Of a DNA stretch of 64,000 bases, positions 9,131 through 18,371 are shown in pieces. The DNA lies in NCBI GenBank assembly GCA_004017275.1, contig SAKE01000023.1:1-64000 (forward strand), written 5' to 3'. The DNA is from Mesorhizobium sp. GTDB taxonomy: Bacteria > Pseudomonadota > Alphaproteobacteria > Rhizobiales > Rhizobiaceae. A program made the position numbers and the translations under genes. Numbering within the stretch: the first letter of the stretch is position 1; the number at the start of each line of letters is the position of its first letter. The notes under the pieces are model-generated. The model searched no databases. It was not told where the DNA came from and saw only the letters and a program-made list of their open reading frames with translations.

Positions 9131-9539
9131 CTGCTTCCTCGACACGAACATCCTCGTCTATGCCGCCATCGGACACAAATCCGAGCGTGCGAAGTACGAG
9201 CGCGCCGTGGAGTTGATCGCCAAGGAAGACTATTCAACCTCCGCACAGGTGCTGCAGGAGTTCTATGTGAACGTGACCAAGCGAGCCGATGTCACATTGG
9301 CGCCGGCGAAGGCGGCCGAATGGGTTGCCGCGATCTCCATGAAACCCTGCCAGGATTTGGATAGCGCCGTCGTCATGAGGGGCATCGAGAACGCGCAGCG
9401 CTACGAGATTTCATATTGGGATGGCGCAATCATCGCCGCCGCCGAGCGCCTTGGCGTCAACACACTTTACACCGAAGACCTCAACCACGGGCAATCTTAC
9501 GGCTCCGTGGTCGCCATCAACCCCTTCCGCACTCACTGA
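9120..9539 (+). CDS. VapC-like PIN-domain ribonuclease toxin
   Basis: This 139-residue protein has a complete PIN active site: Asp8 in FLDTNILVY, Glu47 in VLQEFY, Asp101 in YWDGAII and Asp120 in TEDLNHG. VapC-type toxins cleave RNA with these acidic residues and Mg2+. The start ATG lies inside the end of the antitoxin gene. The toxin stop is only 14 bp upstream of sucD, so sucD is downstream in the toxin-antitoxin transcript. Confidence 0.85.
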   Translation: MIADCFLDTNILVYAAIGHKSERAKYERAVELIAKEDYSTSAQVLQEFYVNVTKRADVTLAPAKAAEWVAAISMKPCQDLDSAVVMRGIENAQRYEISYWDGAIIAAAERLGVNTLYTEDLNHGQSYGSVVAINPFRTH

Positions 9540-9553
9540 TCAGGTCGCAAAAA

Positions 9554-10456
9554 ATGTCCATTCTCGTCGACAAGAACACCAAGGTGCTGGTGCAGGGCCT
9601 GACCGGCAAGACCGGCACGTTCCACACCGAGCAGGCGCTGGCCTATCACGGCACGAAAATGGTCGGCGGTATCCACCCGAAGAAGGGCGGCGAGACCTGG
9701 ACCGGCTCAAAGGGTGAAAACCTGCCGATCTTCGCCACCGTCGCCGAGGGCAAGGAAAAGACCGGCGCCAACGCCTCGGTCGTCTATGTGCCGCCGGCAG
9801 GCGCCGCCGAGGCTATCCTGGAAGCGATCGAGGCCGAGATCCCGTTGATCATCTGTATCACCGAAGGCATACCGGTGATGGACATGATCAAGGTCAAGGC
9901 ACGGCTCGACCGCTCGACCTCGCGGCTGATCGGGCCGAACTGCCCGGGCGTACTCACCCCCAATGAATGCAAGATCGGCATCATGCCCGGAAACATCTTC
10001 CGCAAGGGCTCGGTCGGCGTTGTTTCGCGCTCGGGAACACTTACCTATGAGGCCGTGTTCCAGACCACCAATGTCGGCCTCGGCCAGACCACCGCCGTCG
10101 GCATTGGCGGCGACCCCGTCAAAGGCACCGAGTTCATCGACGTGCTCGAGATGTTCCTCGCCGACGACGAAACCAAGTCGATCATCATGATCGGCGAGAT
10201 CGGCGGTTCGGCCGAGGAAGACGCCGCGCAGTTCCTCAAGGACGAAGCCAAGCGTGGCCGAAGCAAGCCGATGGCCGGTTTCATCGCCGGGCGCACGGCG
10301 CCGGCCGGCCGCACGATGGGCCATGCGGGCGCGGTCATCTCCGGCGGCAAGGGCGGCGCCGAGGACAAGATCGCGGCAATGGAATCGGCTGGGATCAAGG
10401 TATCGCCGTCGCCGGCGCGGCTGGGCACGACCTTGGTCGAGGCGATCAAGGGTTAA
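9554..10456 (+). CDS. sucD: Succinyl-CoA ligase (ADP-forming), alpha subunit
   Basis: SucD binds CoA and carries the phosphohistidine intermediate. The 300-residue protein starts MSILVDKNTKVLVQG; the CoA-binding GLTGKTGTFH is at 15-24, and the active-site histidine is His257 in GHAGAVISGG. The ATG at 9554 is the only start giving the usual length. An upstream promoter is not visible in the 14 bp after the toxin gene. A 7-bp tandem-repeat hairpin element follows its stop codon. Confidence 0.97.
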   Translation: MSILVDKNTKVLVQGLTGKTGTFHTEQALAYHGTKMVGGIHPKKGGETWTGSKGENLPIFATVAEGKEKTGANASVVYVPPAGAAEAILEAIEAEIPLIICITEGIPVMDMIKVKARLDRSTSRLIGPNCPGVLTPNECKIGIMPGNIFRKGSVGVVSRSGTLTYEAVFQTTNVGLGQTTAVGIGGDPVKGTEFIDVLEMFLADDETKSIIMIGEIGGSAEEDAAQFLKDEAKRGRSKPMAGFIAGRTAPAGRTMGHAGAVISGGKGGAEDKIAAMESAGIKVSPSPARLGTTLVEAIKG

Positions 10457-10463
10457 GTAAGTA

Positions 10464-10553
10464 GTGAATGGTGAATGGTGAATGGCAGGAACGGATGAAT
10501 AGTTGGCATGGCTAACGGGTCTCAGCCCTGCCGCTGACCATTCACCATTCACC
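10464..10553. repeat. Tandem 7-mer hairpin element between sucD and sucA
   Basis: Three perfect copies of GTGAATG (10464-10484) begin 8 bp after the sucD stop, and two inverted copies, CATTCAC, are at 10539-10552. GGTGAATGGTGAATGG (10470-10485) pairs perfectly with CCATTCACCATTCACC (10538-10553), giving a 16-bp stem, and an inner GCAGG/CCTGC pair can extend it. No T-run follows, so it is more likely an RNA-structure or repeat element than a terminator. Related elements follow the stops at 54531 and 55928. Confidence 0.8.
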
Positions 10554-10588
10554 CCAAGAAGGAGACGGAGCCAGGCTCCGCGAACAAA

Positions 10589-13576
10589 ATGGCAAGACAA
10601 GATCAGGCCAACGACCAGTTTTCTCTCACCTCTTTCCTCTATGGCGGCAATGCCGACTATATCGACGCGCTTTATGCCGCCTATGAGGACGATCCGGCCT
10701 CGGTCAATCCCGAATGGCAGGAGTTCTTCGCAGGGCTGAAAGACGATTCCGGCGATGTGCGCAGGAACGCCAAGGGTGCCTCCTGGGCCAAGCCCTCCTG
10801 GCCGCTGCAGGCCAATGGCGAACTGGTGTCGGCCCTCGACGGCAATTGGGGCATTGTCGAGAAGACCATCGAAAAGAAGGTCAAGGACAAGGCGGTCACC
10901 AACGGTGTCGTCCTCTCCGACGCCGATGTGCACCAGGCGACGCGCGATTCCGTGCGCGCCATCATGATGATCCGCGCCTACCGCATGCGCGGCCATCTGC
11001 ACGCCAATCTCGACCCGCTCGGCATCGCCAAGCCGCTCGAGGACTACAATGAATTGTCGCCGGAAAATTATGGCTTCACCGCTGCCGACTATGACCGACC
11101 GATCTTCCTCGACAATGTGCTCGGGCTTGAATTCGGCACCATCCGGCAGATGCTGGAAATCCTGACGCGCACCTATTGCTCGACGCTCGGCGTCGAGTTC
11201 ATGCATATTTCGGACCCCGAGGAAAAGGCCTGGATCCAGGCGCGCATCGAGGGCGCCGACAAGGAAATCAGCTTCACCGCCACCGGCAAGAAGGCGATCC
11301 TGCAGAAACTGGTCGAGGCCGAGGGCTTCGAGCAGTTCATCGACGTCAAGTACAAGGGCACCAAGCGCTTCGGCCTCGATGGCAGTGAAGCGCTGATCCC
11401 GGCACTGGAGCAGATCGTCAAGCGCGGCGGCCAGCTCGGCATGAAGGAAATCGTGCTCGGCATGGCGCATCGCGGAAGGCTGAACGTGCTTTCCCAGGTG
11501 ATGGCCAAGCCGCACCGCGCGATCTTCCACGAGTTCAAGGGCGGTTCGGCCGCCCCCGACGAGGTCGAGGGTTCGGGCGACGTCAAGTACCATCTCGGCG
11601 CCTCGTCGGACCGCGAGTTCGACGGCAACAAGGTGCATCTGTCCTTGACTGCCAATCCCTCGCATCTGGAAATCGTCGATCCGGTGGTGATGGGCAAGGC
11701 GCGCGCCAAGCAGGACTATCTGTTCGGCCGCAGCCGCGAGGAAATTGTGCCGCTGGAAGAGCGCGCCAAGGTGCTGCCGCTCTTGCTGCATGGCGATGCC
11801 GCTTTCGCCGGCCAGGGCGTGATTGCCGAAATCCTCGGTCTGTCCGGCCTGCGCGGCCACCGCGTCGCCGGCACGCTGCATTTCATCATCAACAACCAGA
11901 TCGGCTTCACCACCAATCCGCGCTTCTCGCGCTCGTCGCCCTATCCGTCCGACGTCGCCAAGATGATCGAGGCGCCGATCTTCCACGTCAATGGCGACGA
12001 CCCGGAAGCCGTGGTGCACGCCACCAAGGTGGCGATCGAATTCCGCATGAAGTTCCACAAGCCTGTTGTGGTCGACATGTTCTGCTACCGCCGCTTCGGC
12101 CACAATGAGGGTGACGAACCGGCGTTTACCCAGCCGATCATGTATCGCAACATCCGCACTCACAAGACGACGGTGCAGATCTATGGCGACCGGCTGATCG
12201 CCGAGGGTCACATCAGCCAGGCCGAGCTCGACCAGCTGAAGGCGGACTGGCGGGTGCATCTGGAATCCGAGTGGGAAGTCGGCCAGAGCTACAAGCCCAA
12301 CAAGGCCGACTGGCTGGACGGCGCCTGGTCGGGCCTGCGCACGGCCGACAACCAGGACGAACAGCGGCGCGGCAAGACCGCCGTGCCGGTCAAGACGCTG
12401 AAGGAAATCGGCAAGAAGCTGACCGAGGTGCCGAGGGATTTCGAGGCGCACAAGACGATCATCCGCTTTCTCGAGAACCGCCGCCAGGCGATCGAGTCCG
12501 GTGAAGGCATCGACTGGTCGACAGCCGAGGCGCTGGCTTTCGGCGCCATCCTGCTCGACGGCAATCCGATCCGCCTGTCGGGGCAGGATTCCGAACGCGG
12601 CACTTTCTCGCAGCGCCATTCGGTCCTTTACGACCAGCGCGACGAGACCCGCTATATCCCGCTCAACAATCTGTCGGCCGCGCAGGCCGGTTACGAAGTC
12701 ATCAACTCGATGCTGTCGGAAGAGGCGGTGCTGGGCTTCGAATATGGCTACAGCCTGGCCGAGCCCAAGGCGCTGACCTTGTGGGAAGCGCAGTTCGGCG
12801 ACTTCGCCAACGGCGCCCAGGTGGTGTTCGACCAGTTCATCTCTTCAGGAGAGCGCAAGTGGCTCAGAATGTCGGGCTTGGTCTGTCTGTTGCCGCATGG
12901 CTATGAAGGCCAGGGTCCGGAACACTCCTCGGCCCGGCTCGAACGCTTCCTGCAGCTTTGTGCCGAAGACAACATGCAAGTCGCAAACTGTACGACGCCG
13001 GCTAACTACTTCCATATATTGCGCCGGCAGCTGAAGCGCGACTTCCGCAAGCCGCTGATCCTGATGACGCCGAAGTCGCTGCTGCGCCACAAGCGGGCGG
13101 TGTCGACGCTGCCGGAAATCTCGGGCGAAAGCTCGTTCCACCGGCTACTGTGGGACGATGCCCAGCTGCTGCCCGACCAGGCGATCAAGCTGACCAAGGA
13201 TTCCAAGATCCGCCGCGTCGTGCTGTGCTCGGGCAAGGTCTATTACGACCTCTACGAGGAGCGCGAGAAGCGCGGCATCAACGACATCTATCTGCTGCGC
13301 GTCGAACAGCTCTATCCGTTCCCGGCCAAGGCGCTGATCACCGAACTGTCGCGTTTCCGCAATGCCGAGATGGTCTGGTGCCAGGAGGAGCCCAAGAATA
13401 TGGGCGCCTGGTCGTTCATCGACCCCTATCTGGAATGGGTACTGGCGCATATCGACGCCAAGCATCAGCGGGTGCGCTACACGGGCCGCCCGGCGGCCGC
13501 CTCGCCGGCAACCGGGTTGATGTCCAAGCACTTGGCCCAACTCGCCGCCTTGCTCGAAGACGCGCTTGGTGAATAG
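10589..13576 (+). CDS. sucA: 2-oxoglutarate dehydrogenase E1 component
   Basis: This thiamine-diphosphate enzyme of 995 residues decarboxylates 2-oxoglutarate and passes the succinyl group to SucB. It starts MARQDQANDQFSLTSFLYGGN; the N-terminal YIDALYAAYEDDPASV segment is typical for E1o. The HRGRLNVL and GDAAFAGQG motifs for cofactor binding, the C-terminal HGYEGQGPEHSSARLER segment and QEEPKNMGAW are all present. AAGGAGA precedes the start. Length and motifs are normal. Confidence 0.98.
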   Translation: MARQDQANDQFSLTSFLYGGNADYIDALYAAYEDDPASVNPEWQEFFAGLKDDSGDVRRNAKGASWAKPSWPLQANGELVSALDGNWGIVEKTIEKKVKDKAVTNGVVLSDADVHQATRDSVRAIMMIRAYRMRGHLHANLDPLGIAKPLEDYNELSPENYGFTAADYDRPIFLDNVLGLEFGTIRQMLEILTRTYCSTLGVEFMHISDPEEKAWIQARIEGADKEISFTATGKKAILQKLVEAEGFEQFIDVKYKGTKRFGLDGSEALIPALEQIVKRGGQLGMKEIVLGMAHRGRLNVLSQVMAKPHRAIFHEFKGGSAAPDEVEGSGDVKYHLGASSDREFDGNKVHLSLTANPSHLEIVDPVVMGKARAKQDYLFGRSREEIVPLEERAKVLPLLLHGDAAFAGQGVIAEILGLSGLRGHRVAGTLHFIINNQIGFTTNPRFSRSSPYPSDVAKMIEAPIFHVNGDDPEAVVHATKVAIEFRMKFHKPVVVDMFCYRRFGHNEGDEPAFTQPIMYRNIRTHKTTVQIYGDRLIAEGHISQAELDQLKADWRVHLESEWEVGQSYKPNKADWLDGAWSGLRTADNQDEQRRGKTAVPVKTLKEIGKKLTEVPRDFEAHKTIIRFLENRRQAIESGEGIDWSTAEALAFGAILLDGNPIRLSGQDSERGTFSQRHSVLYDQRDETRYIPLNNLSAAQAGYEVINSMLSEEAVLGFEYGYSLAEPKALTLWEAQFGDFANGAQVVFDQFISSGERKWLRMSGLVCLLPHGYEGQGPEHSSARLERFLQLCAEDNMQVANCTTPANYFHILRRQLKRDFRKPLILMTPKSLLRHKRAVSTLPEISGESSFHRLLWDDAQLLPDQAIKLTKDSKIRRVVLCSGKVYYDLYEEREKRGINDIYLLRVEQLYPFPAKALITELSRFRNAEMVWCQEEPKNMGAWSFIDPYLEWVLAHIDAKHQRVRYTGRPAAASPATGLMSKHLAQLAALLEDALGE

Positions 13577-13624
13577 AACCTAACTGCGCTGACAAAACAG
13601 AACCGACAGAAACGGACAGGCACA

Positions 13625-14905
13625 ATGGCTACCGAAATCCGCGTTCCCACTCTCGGCGAATCCGTCACCGAAGCGACCGTCGGCAAATGGTTCAAGAAGG
13701 TTGGCGATACAATCGCCACCGATGAACCGCTGGTCGAGCTTGAGACCGACAAGGTGACGGTGGAGGTGCCCGCCGCCGCCGCCGGCACGCTCGGCGAGAT
13801 CACCGTCAAGGAAGGTGAGACGGTCGGCGTCGGCGCGCTGCTGGGTTCGATTTCGGCAGGTGGCGCGGCCGCCGCTCCCGCGACCAAGCCGCAAGCCGTT
13901 TCGCAGGCGTCGTCACCGGATGCGGCATCGACCGGCAAGCAGGCCGCAGCCGAGACCGCCAAGATCGCCGGCGATGCCGGTCCGGTCGAGCCGCGCAGCA
14001 TGCCGCCGGCGCCGGCCGCGGCGAAACTGATCGCCGAAAGCAATCTCTCGGTCGACCAGATCTCCGGTTCGGGGAAGCGTGGCCAGGTGCTGAAGGGCGA
14101 CGTGCTCGACGCCATCGCCAAGGGCGCGCCGTCGCAGCCGGCCGAGACACCGAAAGCCGCGCCGGCCCCGGTTGCCGTACGGGCGCCGTCCTCGGGCGAC
14201 GATGCGTCGCGCGAGGAGCGCGTGCGCATGACCAAGCTGCGCCAGACCATCGCGCGCCGCCTCAAGGAAGCGCAGTCGACCGCCGCCATGCTGACCACCT
14301 TCAACGAGGTCGACATGTCAGCGGTGATGGCGCTGCGCACCAAGTACAAGGACGTGTTCGAGAAGAAGCATGGCGTGAAGCTCGGCTTCATGGGCTTCTT
14401 CACCAAGGCCGTCACCCACGCGCTGAAGGAAATCCCCTCCGTCAACGCCGAGATCGACGGCACCGACATCATCTTCAAGAACTATGCCCATATCGGCGTC
14501 GCCGTCGGCACTGAAAAGGGCCTGGTCGTGCCGGTGGTGCGCGATGCGGACCAGATGTCGATCGCCGAGATCGAAAAGGACATCGGCCGGCTGGGCATCG
14601 CCGCGCGTGACGGCAAGTTGTCGGTCGCCGACATGCAGGGCGGTACCTTCACCATCTCCAACGGTGGCGTCTACGGGTCGCTGATGTCGACGCCGATCCT
14701 CAACGCGCCGCAGTCGGGCATTCTGGGCATGCACAAGATCCAGGACCGGCCTGTGGTGGTCGGCGGCCAGGTCGTGATCCGGCCGATGATGTACCTGGCG
14801 CTGAGCTACGATCACCGCATCGTCGACGGCAAGGAAGCGGTGACCTTCCTCGTGCGCGTCAAGGAAAGCCTGGAGGATCCGGAGCGGCTGGTGCTCGATC
14901 TCTAG
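13625..14905 (+). CDS. sucB: Dihydrolipoyllysine succinyltransferase (E2 of 2-oxoglutarate dehydrogenase)
   Basis: The 426-residue E2 forms the core of the complex. It has one N-terminal lipoyl domain with the modified lysine Lys43 in ETDKVTVEV, an Ala/Pro-rich linker, a peripheral subunit-binding domain (about 125-165, PAAAKLIAESNLSV), and a C-terminal catalytic domain with His397 and Asp401 in YDHRIVDG. It follows sucA by 48 bp. Confidence 0.97.
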   Translation: MATEIRVPTLGESVTEATVGKWFKKVGDTIATDEPLVELETDKVTVEVPAAAAGTLGEITVKEGETVGVGALLGSISAGGAAAAPATKPQAVSQASSPDAASTGKQAAAETAKIAGDAGPVEPRSMPPAPAAAKLIAESNLSVDQISGSGKRGQVLKGDVLDAIAKGAPSQPAETPKAAPAPVAVRAPSSGDDASREERVRMTKLRQTIARRLKEAQSTAAMLTTFNEVDMSAVMALRTKYKDVFEKKHGVKLGFMGFFTKAVTHALKEIPSVNAEIDGTDIIFKNYAHIGVAVGTEKGLVVPVVRDADQMSIAEIEKDIGRLGIAARDGKLSVADMQGGTFTISNGGVYGSLMSTPILNAPQSGILGMHKIQDRPVVVGGQVVIRPMMYLALSYDHRIVDGKEAVTFLVRVKESLEDPERLVLDL

Positions 14906-14921
14906 TCGGCGCTCGTCCGGG

Positions 14922-15638
14922 ATGAGCGGCTGGCCACATATCGTACGCCGATTTTTTCAGCGTGGCCTTGCTTGGTTTTTTTCCGATTTGCCTCCGGTCG
15001 CTTCGTCAAACGATTGGGAAGCCGCCGAGATCAGTAGCAATCTCGGCGTGTTCGCTCTCAGCGATGCTGAGATGGCAGAACGAAAGATCACCGTCATCAA
15101 AATCGGCGATCTTGAGCTGCCGACGGGCGAAATCATCGCCTGCGATCCGCTGATTACCGGGCTAGGACGGCCTGCGTTTAGTCGCAAGGTCGAGCCGGGA
15201 CGCTATCCGGTCATGTTGCTTCAGGCGCAGGGCCGCATTGCTGCGGCGGTCTTACGGTTTGGCTCCGGCTTGCCGGCGCGCTGGGAATTGGCCACCTTCG
15301 CTAGCGATCGCCCACCGGTCTATGAGTCTGAATTTCTTGAATTTATAGTCGATGACGCGGTTGCATCTTTCATGGACAAGTCGGTCCTCACGCTTATGTC
15401 CGACCAGGAAGAACTCGACGAATATCTTGCTGACGTTGCGTGTTCTCTCGACCGGTTTGGAATAGATAATCCGATTGCTGGGAATCCGCTCAATGTCGCC
15501 ATGTTCGACACTGGCTTCGGTGACGGCGGGTATCGGTCGTTCTGGGGATTGAACACGGCCGGCGAGCCGCTGGTCTTGATGACCGATTTCGAGGTGCTCG
15601 AAAACGCCGATGGCCGAGAGGGCGACCAGGCCAGCTGA
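14922..15638 (+). CDS. DUF4241-like protein
   Basis: The protein has 238 residues, 16 bp after sucB. It resembles the DUF4241 family: DLELPTGEIIACDPL in the first half, KVEPGRYPVMLL, and a closing FDTGFGDGGYRSFWGLNTAGEPLVLMTDF segment. The function of the family is not established. The first part looks richer in A and T than the neighbouring suc genes (T-runs near 14950 and 14985), which hints at acquisition. Its stop overlaps the next start as ATGA, so the two are translationally coupled. Confidence 0.65.
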   Translation: MSGWPHIVRRFFQRGLAWFFSDLPPVASSNDWEAAEISSNLGVFALSDAEMAERKITVIKIGDLELPTGEIIACDPLITGLGRPAFSRKVEPGRYPVMLLQAQGRIAAAVLRFGSGLPARWELATFASDRPPVYESEFLEFIVDDAVASFMDKSVLTLMSDQEELDEYLADVACSLDRFGIDNPIAGNPLNVAMFDTGFGDGGYRSFWGLNTAGEPLVLMTDFEVLENADGREGDQAS

Positions 15639-16147
15639 TGACAAACGTCGCCTCTCGCATGATCGGATTTATTGCCGGGTCGCTGGTTTTTCTCGCAGCG
15701 GGTTCCGTAGCGAGAGCCGCCTGCCCGATCGAGCTTGCCGTCTATGGCGACACCCAGAGCGGCAGCGAGATCGATTTCACGCCGACCGGAACGTCGGCGA
15801 CCGTCACCAATAGCTTCCGCATTATCCTCGACAACAATGTCGTGCTGAACGGCATCGTCATGTGGAACGAGGGCGTGTCGCGGCCGAACGGTGCGCTGAT
15901 GTACAAATGCCCGGAGGGCGACGTCACCGGCGAGGAGCTTGCCGCCTGTACGCCTTGGCATGGCGTCATCTACACATCGGATGACAAGGGCAACATCGGA
16001 CTGCTTCCGGCCGAAGGCGTCGAGGCACCGAAGACGCTGATCCTGCCCGATCTCGGGCCGGCGTTGCGGCAGTCCAGCACCTATGGCGGCAGCGGGTTTT
16101 CGAAAGTGCCGTGGGATGTGTTTGCCTTGAAGGGATGCCAGGAATGA
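15638..16147 (+). CDS. Secreted hypothetical protein
   Basis: This 169-residue protein has a signal peptide (FIAGSLVFLAAGSVARA, cleavage probably before ACPIELAVYG). The mature part has four cysteines (ACPIE, YKCPEG, AACTPW and GCQE), which may form disulfides in the periplasm. The family is not recognised. Its start overlaps the DUF4241 gene stop and its stop overlaps the SDR gene start, each as ATGA. Confidence 0.7.
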   Translation: MTNVASRMIGFIAGSLVFLAAGSVARAACPIELAVYGDTQSGSEIDFTPTGTSATVTNSFRIILDNNVVLNGIVMWNEGVSRPNGALMYKCPEGDVTGEELAACTPWHGVIYTSDDKGNIGLLPAEGVEAPKTLILPDLGPALRQSSTYGGSGFSKVPWDVFALKGCQE

Positions 16148-16899
16148 GCGGGGCGCAAAAGGTGCTGCTGGTGACCGGCGGCAGCCGCGGCATCGGCGCC
16201 GCGATCTGCCGGCTCGCATCGAAGGCCGGCTACCGCGTGGCGGTCAACTACGCTTCCAACCAGGACGCCGCCAAGACGCTGGTCGCCGAGATCAAGGCCA
16301 CTGGCGGCGAGGCTTTGGCGGTCAAGGGCGATGTCGGCAAGGAGTCCGATATCGTGGCCATGTTCGAGGCTGTGGACCGCGCCTATGGCCGGCTCGATGC
16401 CTTCGTCAACAATGCCGGCATCGTCGACGTCAAGGCGCGTGTCGACGAGATGGATGTGTCGCGGCTGGAGCGCATGATGCGCATCAATGTCGTCGGCTCG
16501 TTCCTGTGTGCCCGCGAAGCGGTGAAGCGCATGTCGACCCGCCACGGCGGGTCGGGCGGATCCATCGTCAACATCTCGTCGGCGGCGGCGGTGCTGGGTT
16601 CGCCGGGCGAATATGTCGACTACGCCGCCTCCAAGGGCGCCATCGACACGTTCACCATTGGGCTCGCCCGCGAAGTGGCGATGGAAGGCATCCGCGTCAA
16701 TGCGGTGCGTCCTGGCATTATCGACACGGATATCCACGCTTCCGGCGGGCAGCCGGACCGGGTGGAGCGGTTCCGGGACATGCTGCCGATGAAAAGAGCG
16801 GGCAAGGCTGATGAAGTCGCGGGCGCGGTTCTCTATCTTCTCTCCGACGCCGCGTCCTATACGACGGGCGCGATCCTGAACGTAAGCGGCGGCCGCTGA
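16144..16899 (+). CDS. Short-chain dehydrogenase/reductase (SDR)
   Basis: This is a 251-residue classical SDR with the cofactor motif TGGSRGIG (11-18), NNAG (89-92), a serine in NISS (about 145) and the catalytic YxxxK at Tyr160 and Lys164. An Asn at 40-41 region (NYASNQD) instead of an acidic residue suggests NADP(H) use. It resembles 3-oxoacyl-ACP reductase and glucose dehydrogenase types, but the substrate cannot be told. It is the last of three coupled genes lying between sucB and lpd. Confidence 0.88.
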   Translation: MSGAQKVLLVTGGSRGIGAAICRLASKAGYRVAVNYASNQDAAKTLVAEIKATGGEALAVKGDVGKESDIVAMFEAVDRAYGRLDAFVNNAGIVDVKARVDEMDVSRLERMMRINVVGSFLCAREAVKRMSTRHGGSGGSIVNISSAAAVLGSPGEYVDYAASKGAIDTFTIGLAREVAMEGIRVNAVRPGIIDTDIHASGGQPDRVERFRDMLPMKRAGKADEVAGAVLYLLSDAASYTTGAILNVSGGR

Positions 16900-16923
16900 G
16901 CCCCAATCAAGAAGGACAGTATC

Positions 16924-18330
16924 ATGGCTTATGACGTCGTTATCATCGGATCGGGACCGGGCGGTTATGTCTGCGCCATCAAGGCGGCGCAGCTCGGGCT
17001 GAAGGTTGCGGTGATCGAGAAGAACGCGACCTTCGGCGGCACCTGCCTCAACATCGGCTGCATCCCTTCCAAGGCCTTGCTCCATGCCTCCGAGATGTTC
17101 GCCGAGGCCGGCCATTCCTTCGACACGCTCGGCGTTGAAATCGGTGCGCCGAAGCTCAACCTGAAAAAGATGATGGCGCACAAGGACGCGACGGTGTCGT
17201 CGAACGTCAACGGCGTGGCCTTCCTGTTCAAAAAGAACAAGATCGACAGCTTCCGCGGCACCGGCAAGGTGCTCGCCGCCGGCAAGGTCTCGGTAACCGC
17301 TGAGGACGGCAAGGTCGAGGAGATCGAGACCAAGAACATCGTCATCGCCACCGGCTCGGATGTCGCCGGCATTCCCGGCGTCAAGGTCGATATCGACGAG
17401 AAGGTGATCGTGTCGTCGACCGGCGCGCTGTCGCTGGAGAAAGTGCCGGGCCATCTGGTGGTGGTCGGCGGCGGTGTCATCGGCCTCGAGCTCGGCTCGG
17501 TGTGGGCGCGGCTCGGCGCCAAGGTTACCGTGGTCGAATTCCTCGACACTATCCTGGGCGGCATGGACGGCGAAGTCTCCAAGCAATTCCAGCGGCTGCT
17601 TTCAAAGCAGGGCTTCGAGTTCAAGCTCGGCGCCAAAGTCACCGGCGTCGCCAAGGCCAAGAAGGGTGCGACTGTCACCTTCGAACCGGTCAAGGGCGGT
17701 GCCGCCGAGACCATCGAGGCCGACGCGGTGCTGATTTCGACGGGACGCCGCGCCTATTCCGACAGCCTTGGGCTGAAGGAAGCCGGCGTCGAGGTCGACG
17801 AGCGTGGCCGCGTCAAGACCGACGGGCATCTCAGGACCAATGTCCCCGGCATCTACGCTATCGGCGATGTCATCGCCGGGCCGATGCTGGCGCACAAGGC
17901 CGAGGACGAGGGCGTCGCGGTGGCCGAAAACATCGCCGGACAGGCCGGCCATGTGAACTACGACGTCATTCCGAGCGTCGTCTACACCAGCCCGGAAATC
18001 GCCTCGGTCGGCAAGACCGAGGAAGAATTGAAGAAGGCCGGCATCGACTACAAGGCTGGAAAATTCCCGTTCAGCGCCAATGGCCGGGCGCGCGCCATGC
18101 TGCACACCGACGGTTTTGTGAAGATCCTAGCCGACAAGACGAGCGATCGCGTTCTGGGCGTGCACATCGTCGGCTTCGGCGCCGGCGAGATGATCCATGA
18201 GGCGGCGGTGCTGATGGAGTTCGGCGGCTCGTCCGAGGATCTCGCCCGCACTTGCCACGCGCATCCGACGATGTCGGAAGCTGTCAAGGAGGCGGCACTG
18301 GCCACGTTCTTCAAGCCGATCCACATTTAG
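16924..18330 (+). CDS. lpdA: Dihydrolipoyl dehydrogenase (E3)
   Basis: E3 reoxidises the lipoyl groups of 2-oxoacid dehydrogenase complexes with FAD and NAD. The 468-residue protein has the N-terminal FAD motif GSGPGG, the redox-active disulfide Cys41-Cys46 in GGTCLNIGCIPSK, an NAD-binding GGGVIGLELG, and the C-terminal HAHPTMSE with the active-site histidine. It follows the SDR gene by 24 bp and closes the TCA cluster. Confidence 0.97.
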   Translation: MAYDVVIIGSGPGGYVCAIKAAQLGLKVAVIEKNATFGGTCLNIGCIPSKALLHASEMFAEAGHSFDTLGVEIGAPKLNLKKMMAHKDATVSSNVNGVAFLFKKNKIDSFRGTGKVLAAGKVSVTAEDGKVEEIETKNIVIATGSDVAGIPGVKVDIDEKVIVSSTGALSLEKVPGHLVVVGGGVIGLELGSVWARLGAKVTVVEFLDTILGGMDGEVSKQFQRLLSKQGFEFKLGAKVTGVAKAKKGATVTFEPVKGGAAETIEADAVLISTGRRAYSDSLGLKEAGVEVDERGRVKTDGHLRTNVPGIYAIGDVIAGPMLAHKAEDEGVAVAENIAGQAGHVNYDVIPSVVYTSPEIASVGKTEEELKKAGIDYKAGKFPFSANGRARAMLHTDGFVKILADKTSDRVLGVHIVGFGAGEMIHEAAVLMEFGGSSEDLARTCHAHPTMSEAVKEAALATFFKPIHI

Positions 18331-18371
18331 GTCCTTCGGCGGAGAAAGTGTGCGAGGCGCTGGCGGGACAG

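Noticed and set aside
9707..12619. Very long minus-strand open frame opposite sucD and sucA
   Set aside because: It is antisense to two certain genes in GC-rich DNA, where the third-codon bias keeps the opposite strand open. Its translation shows no recognised domain.
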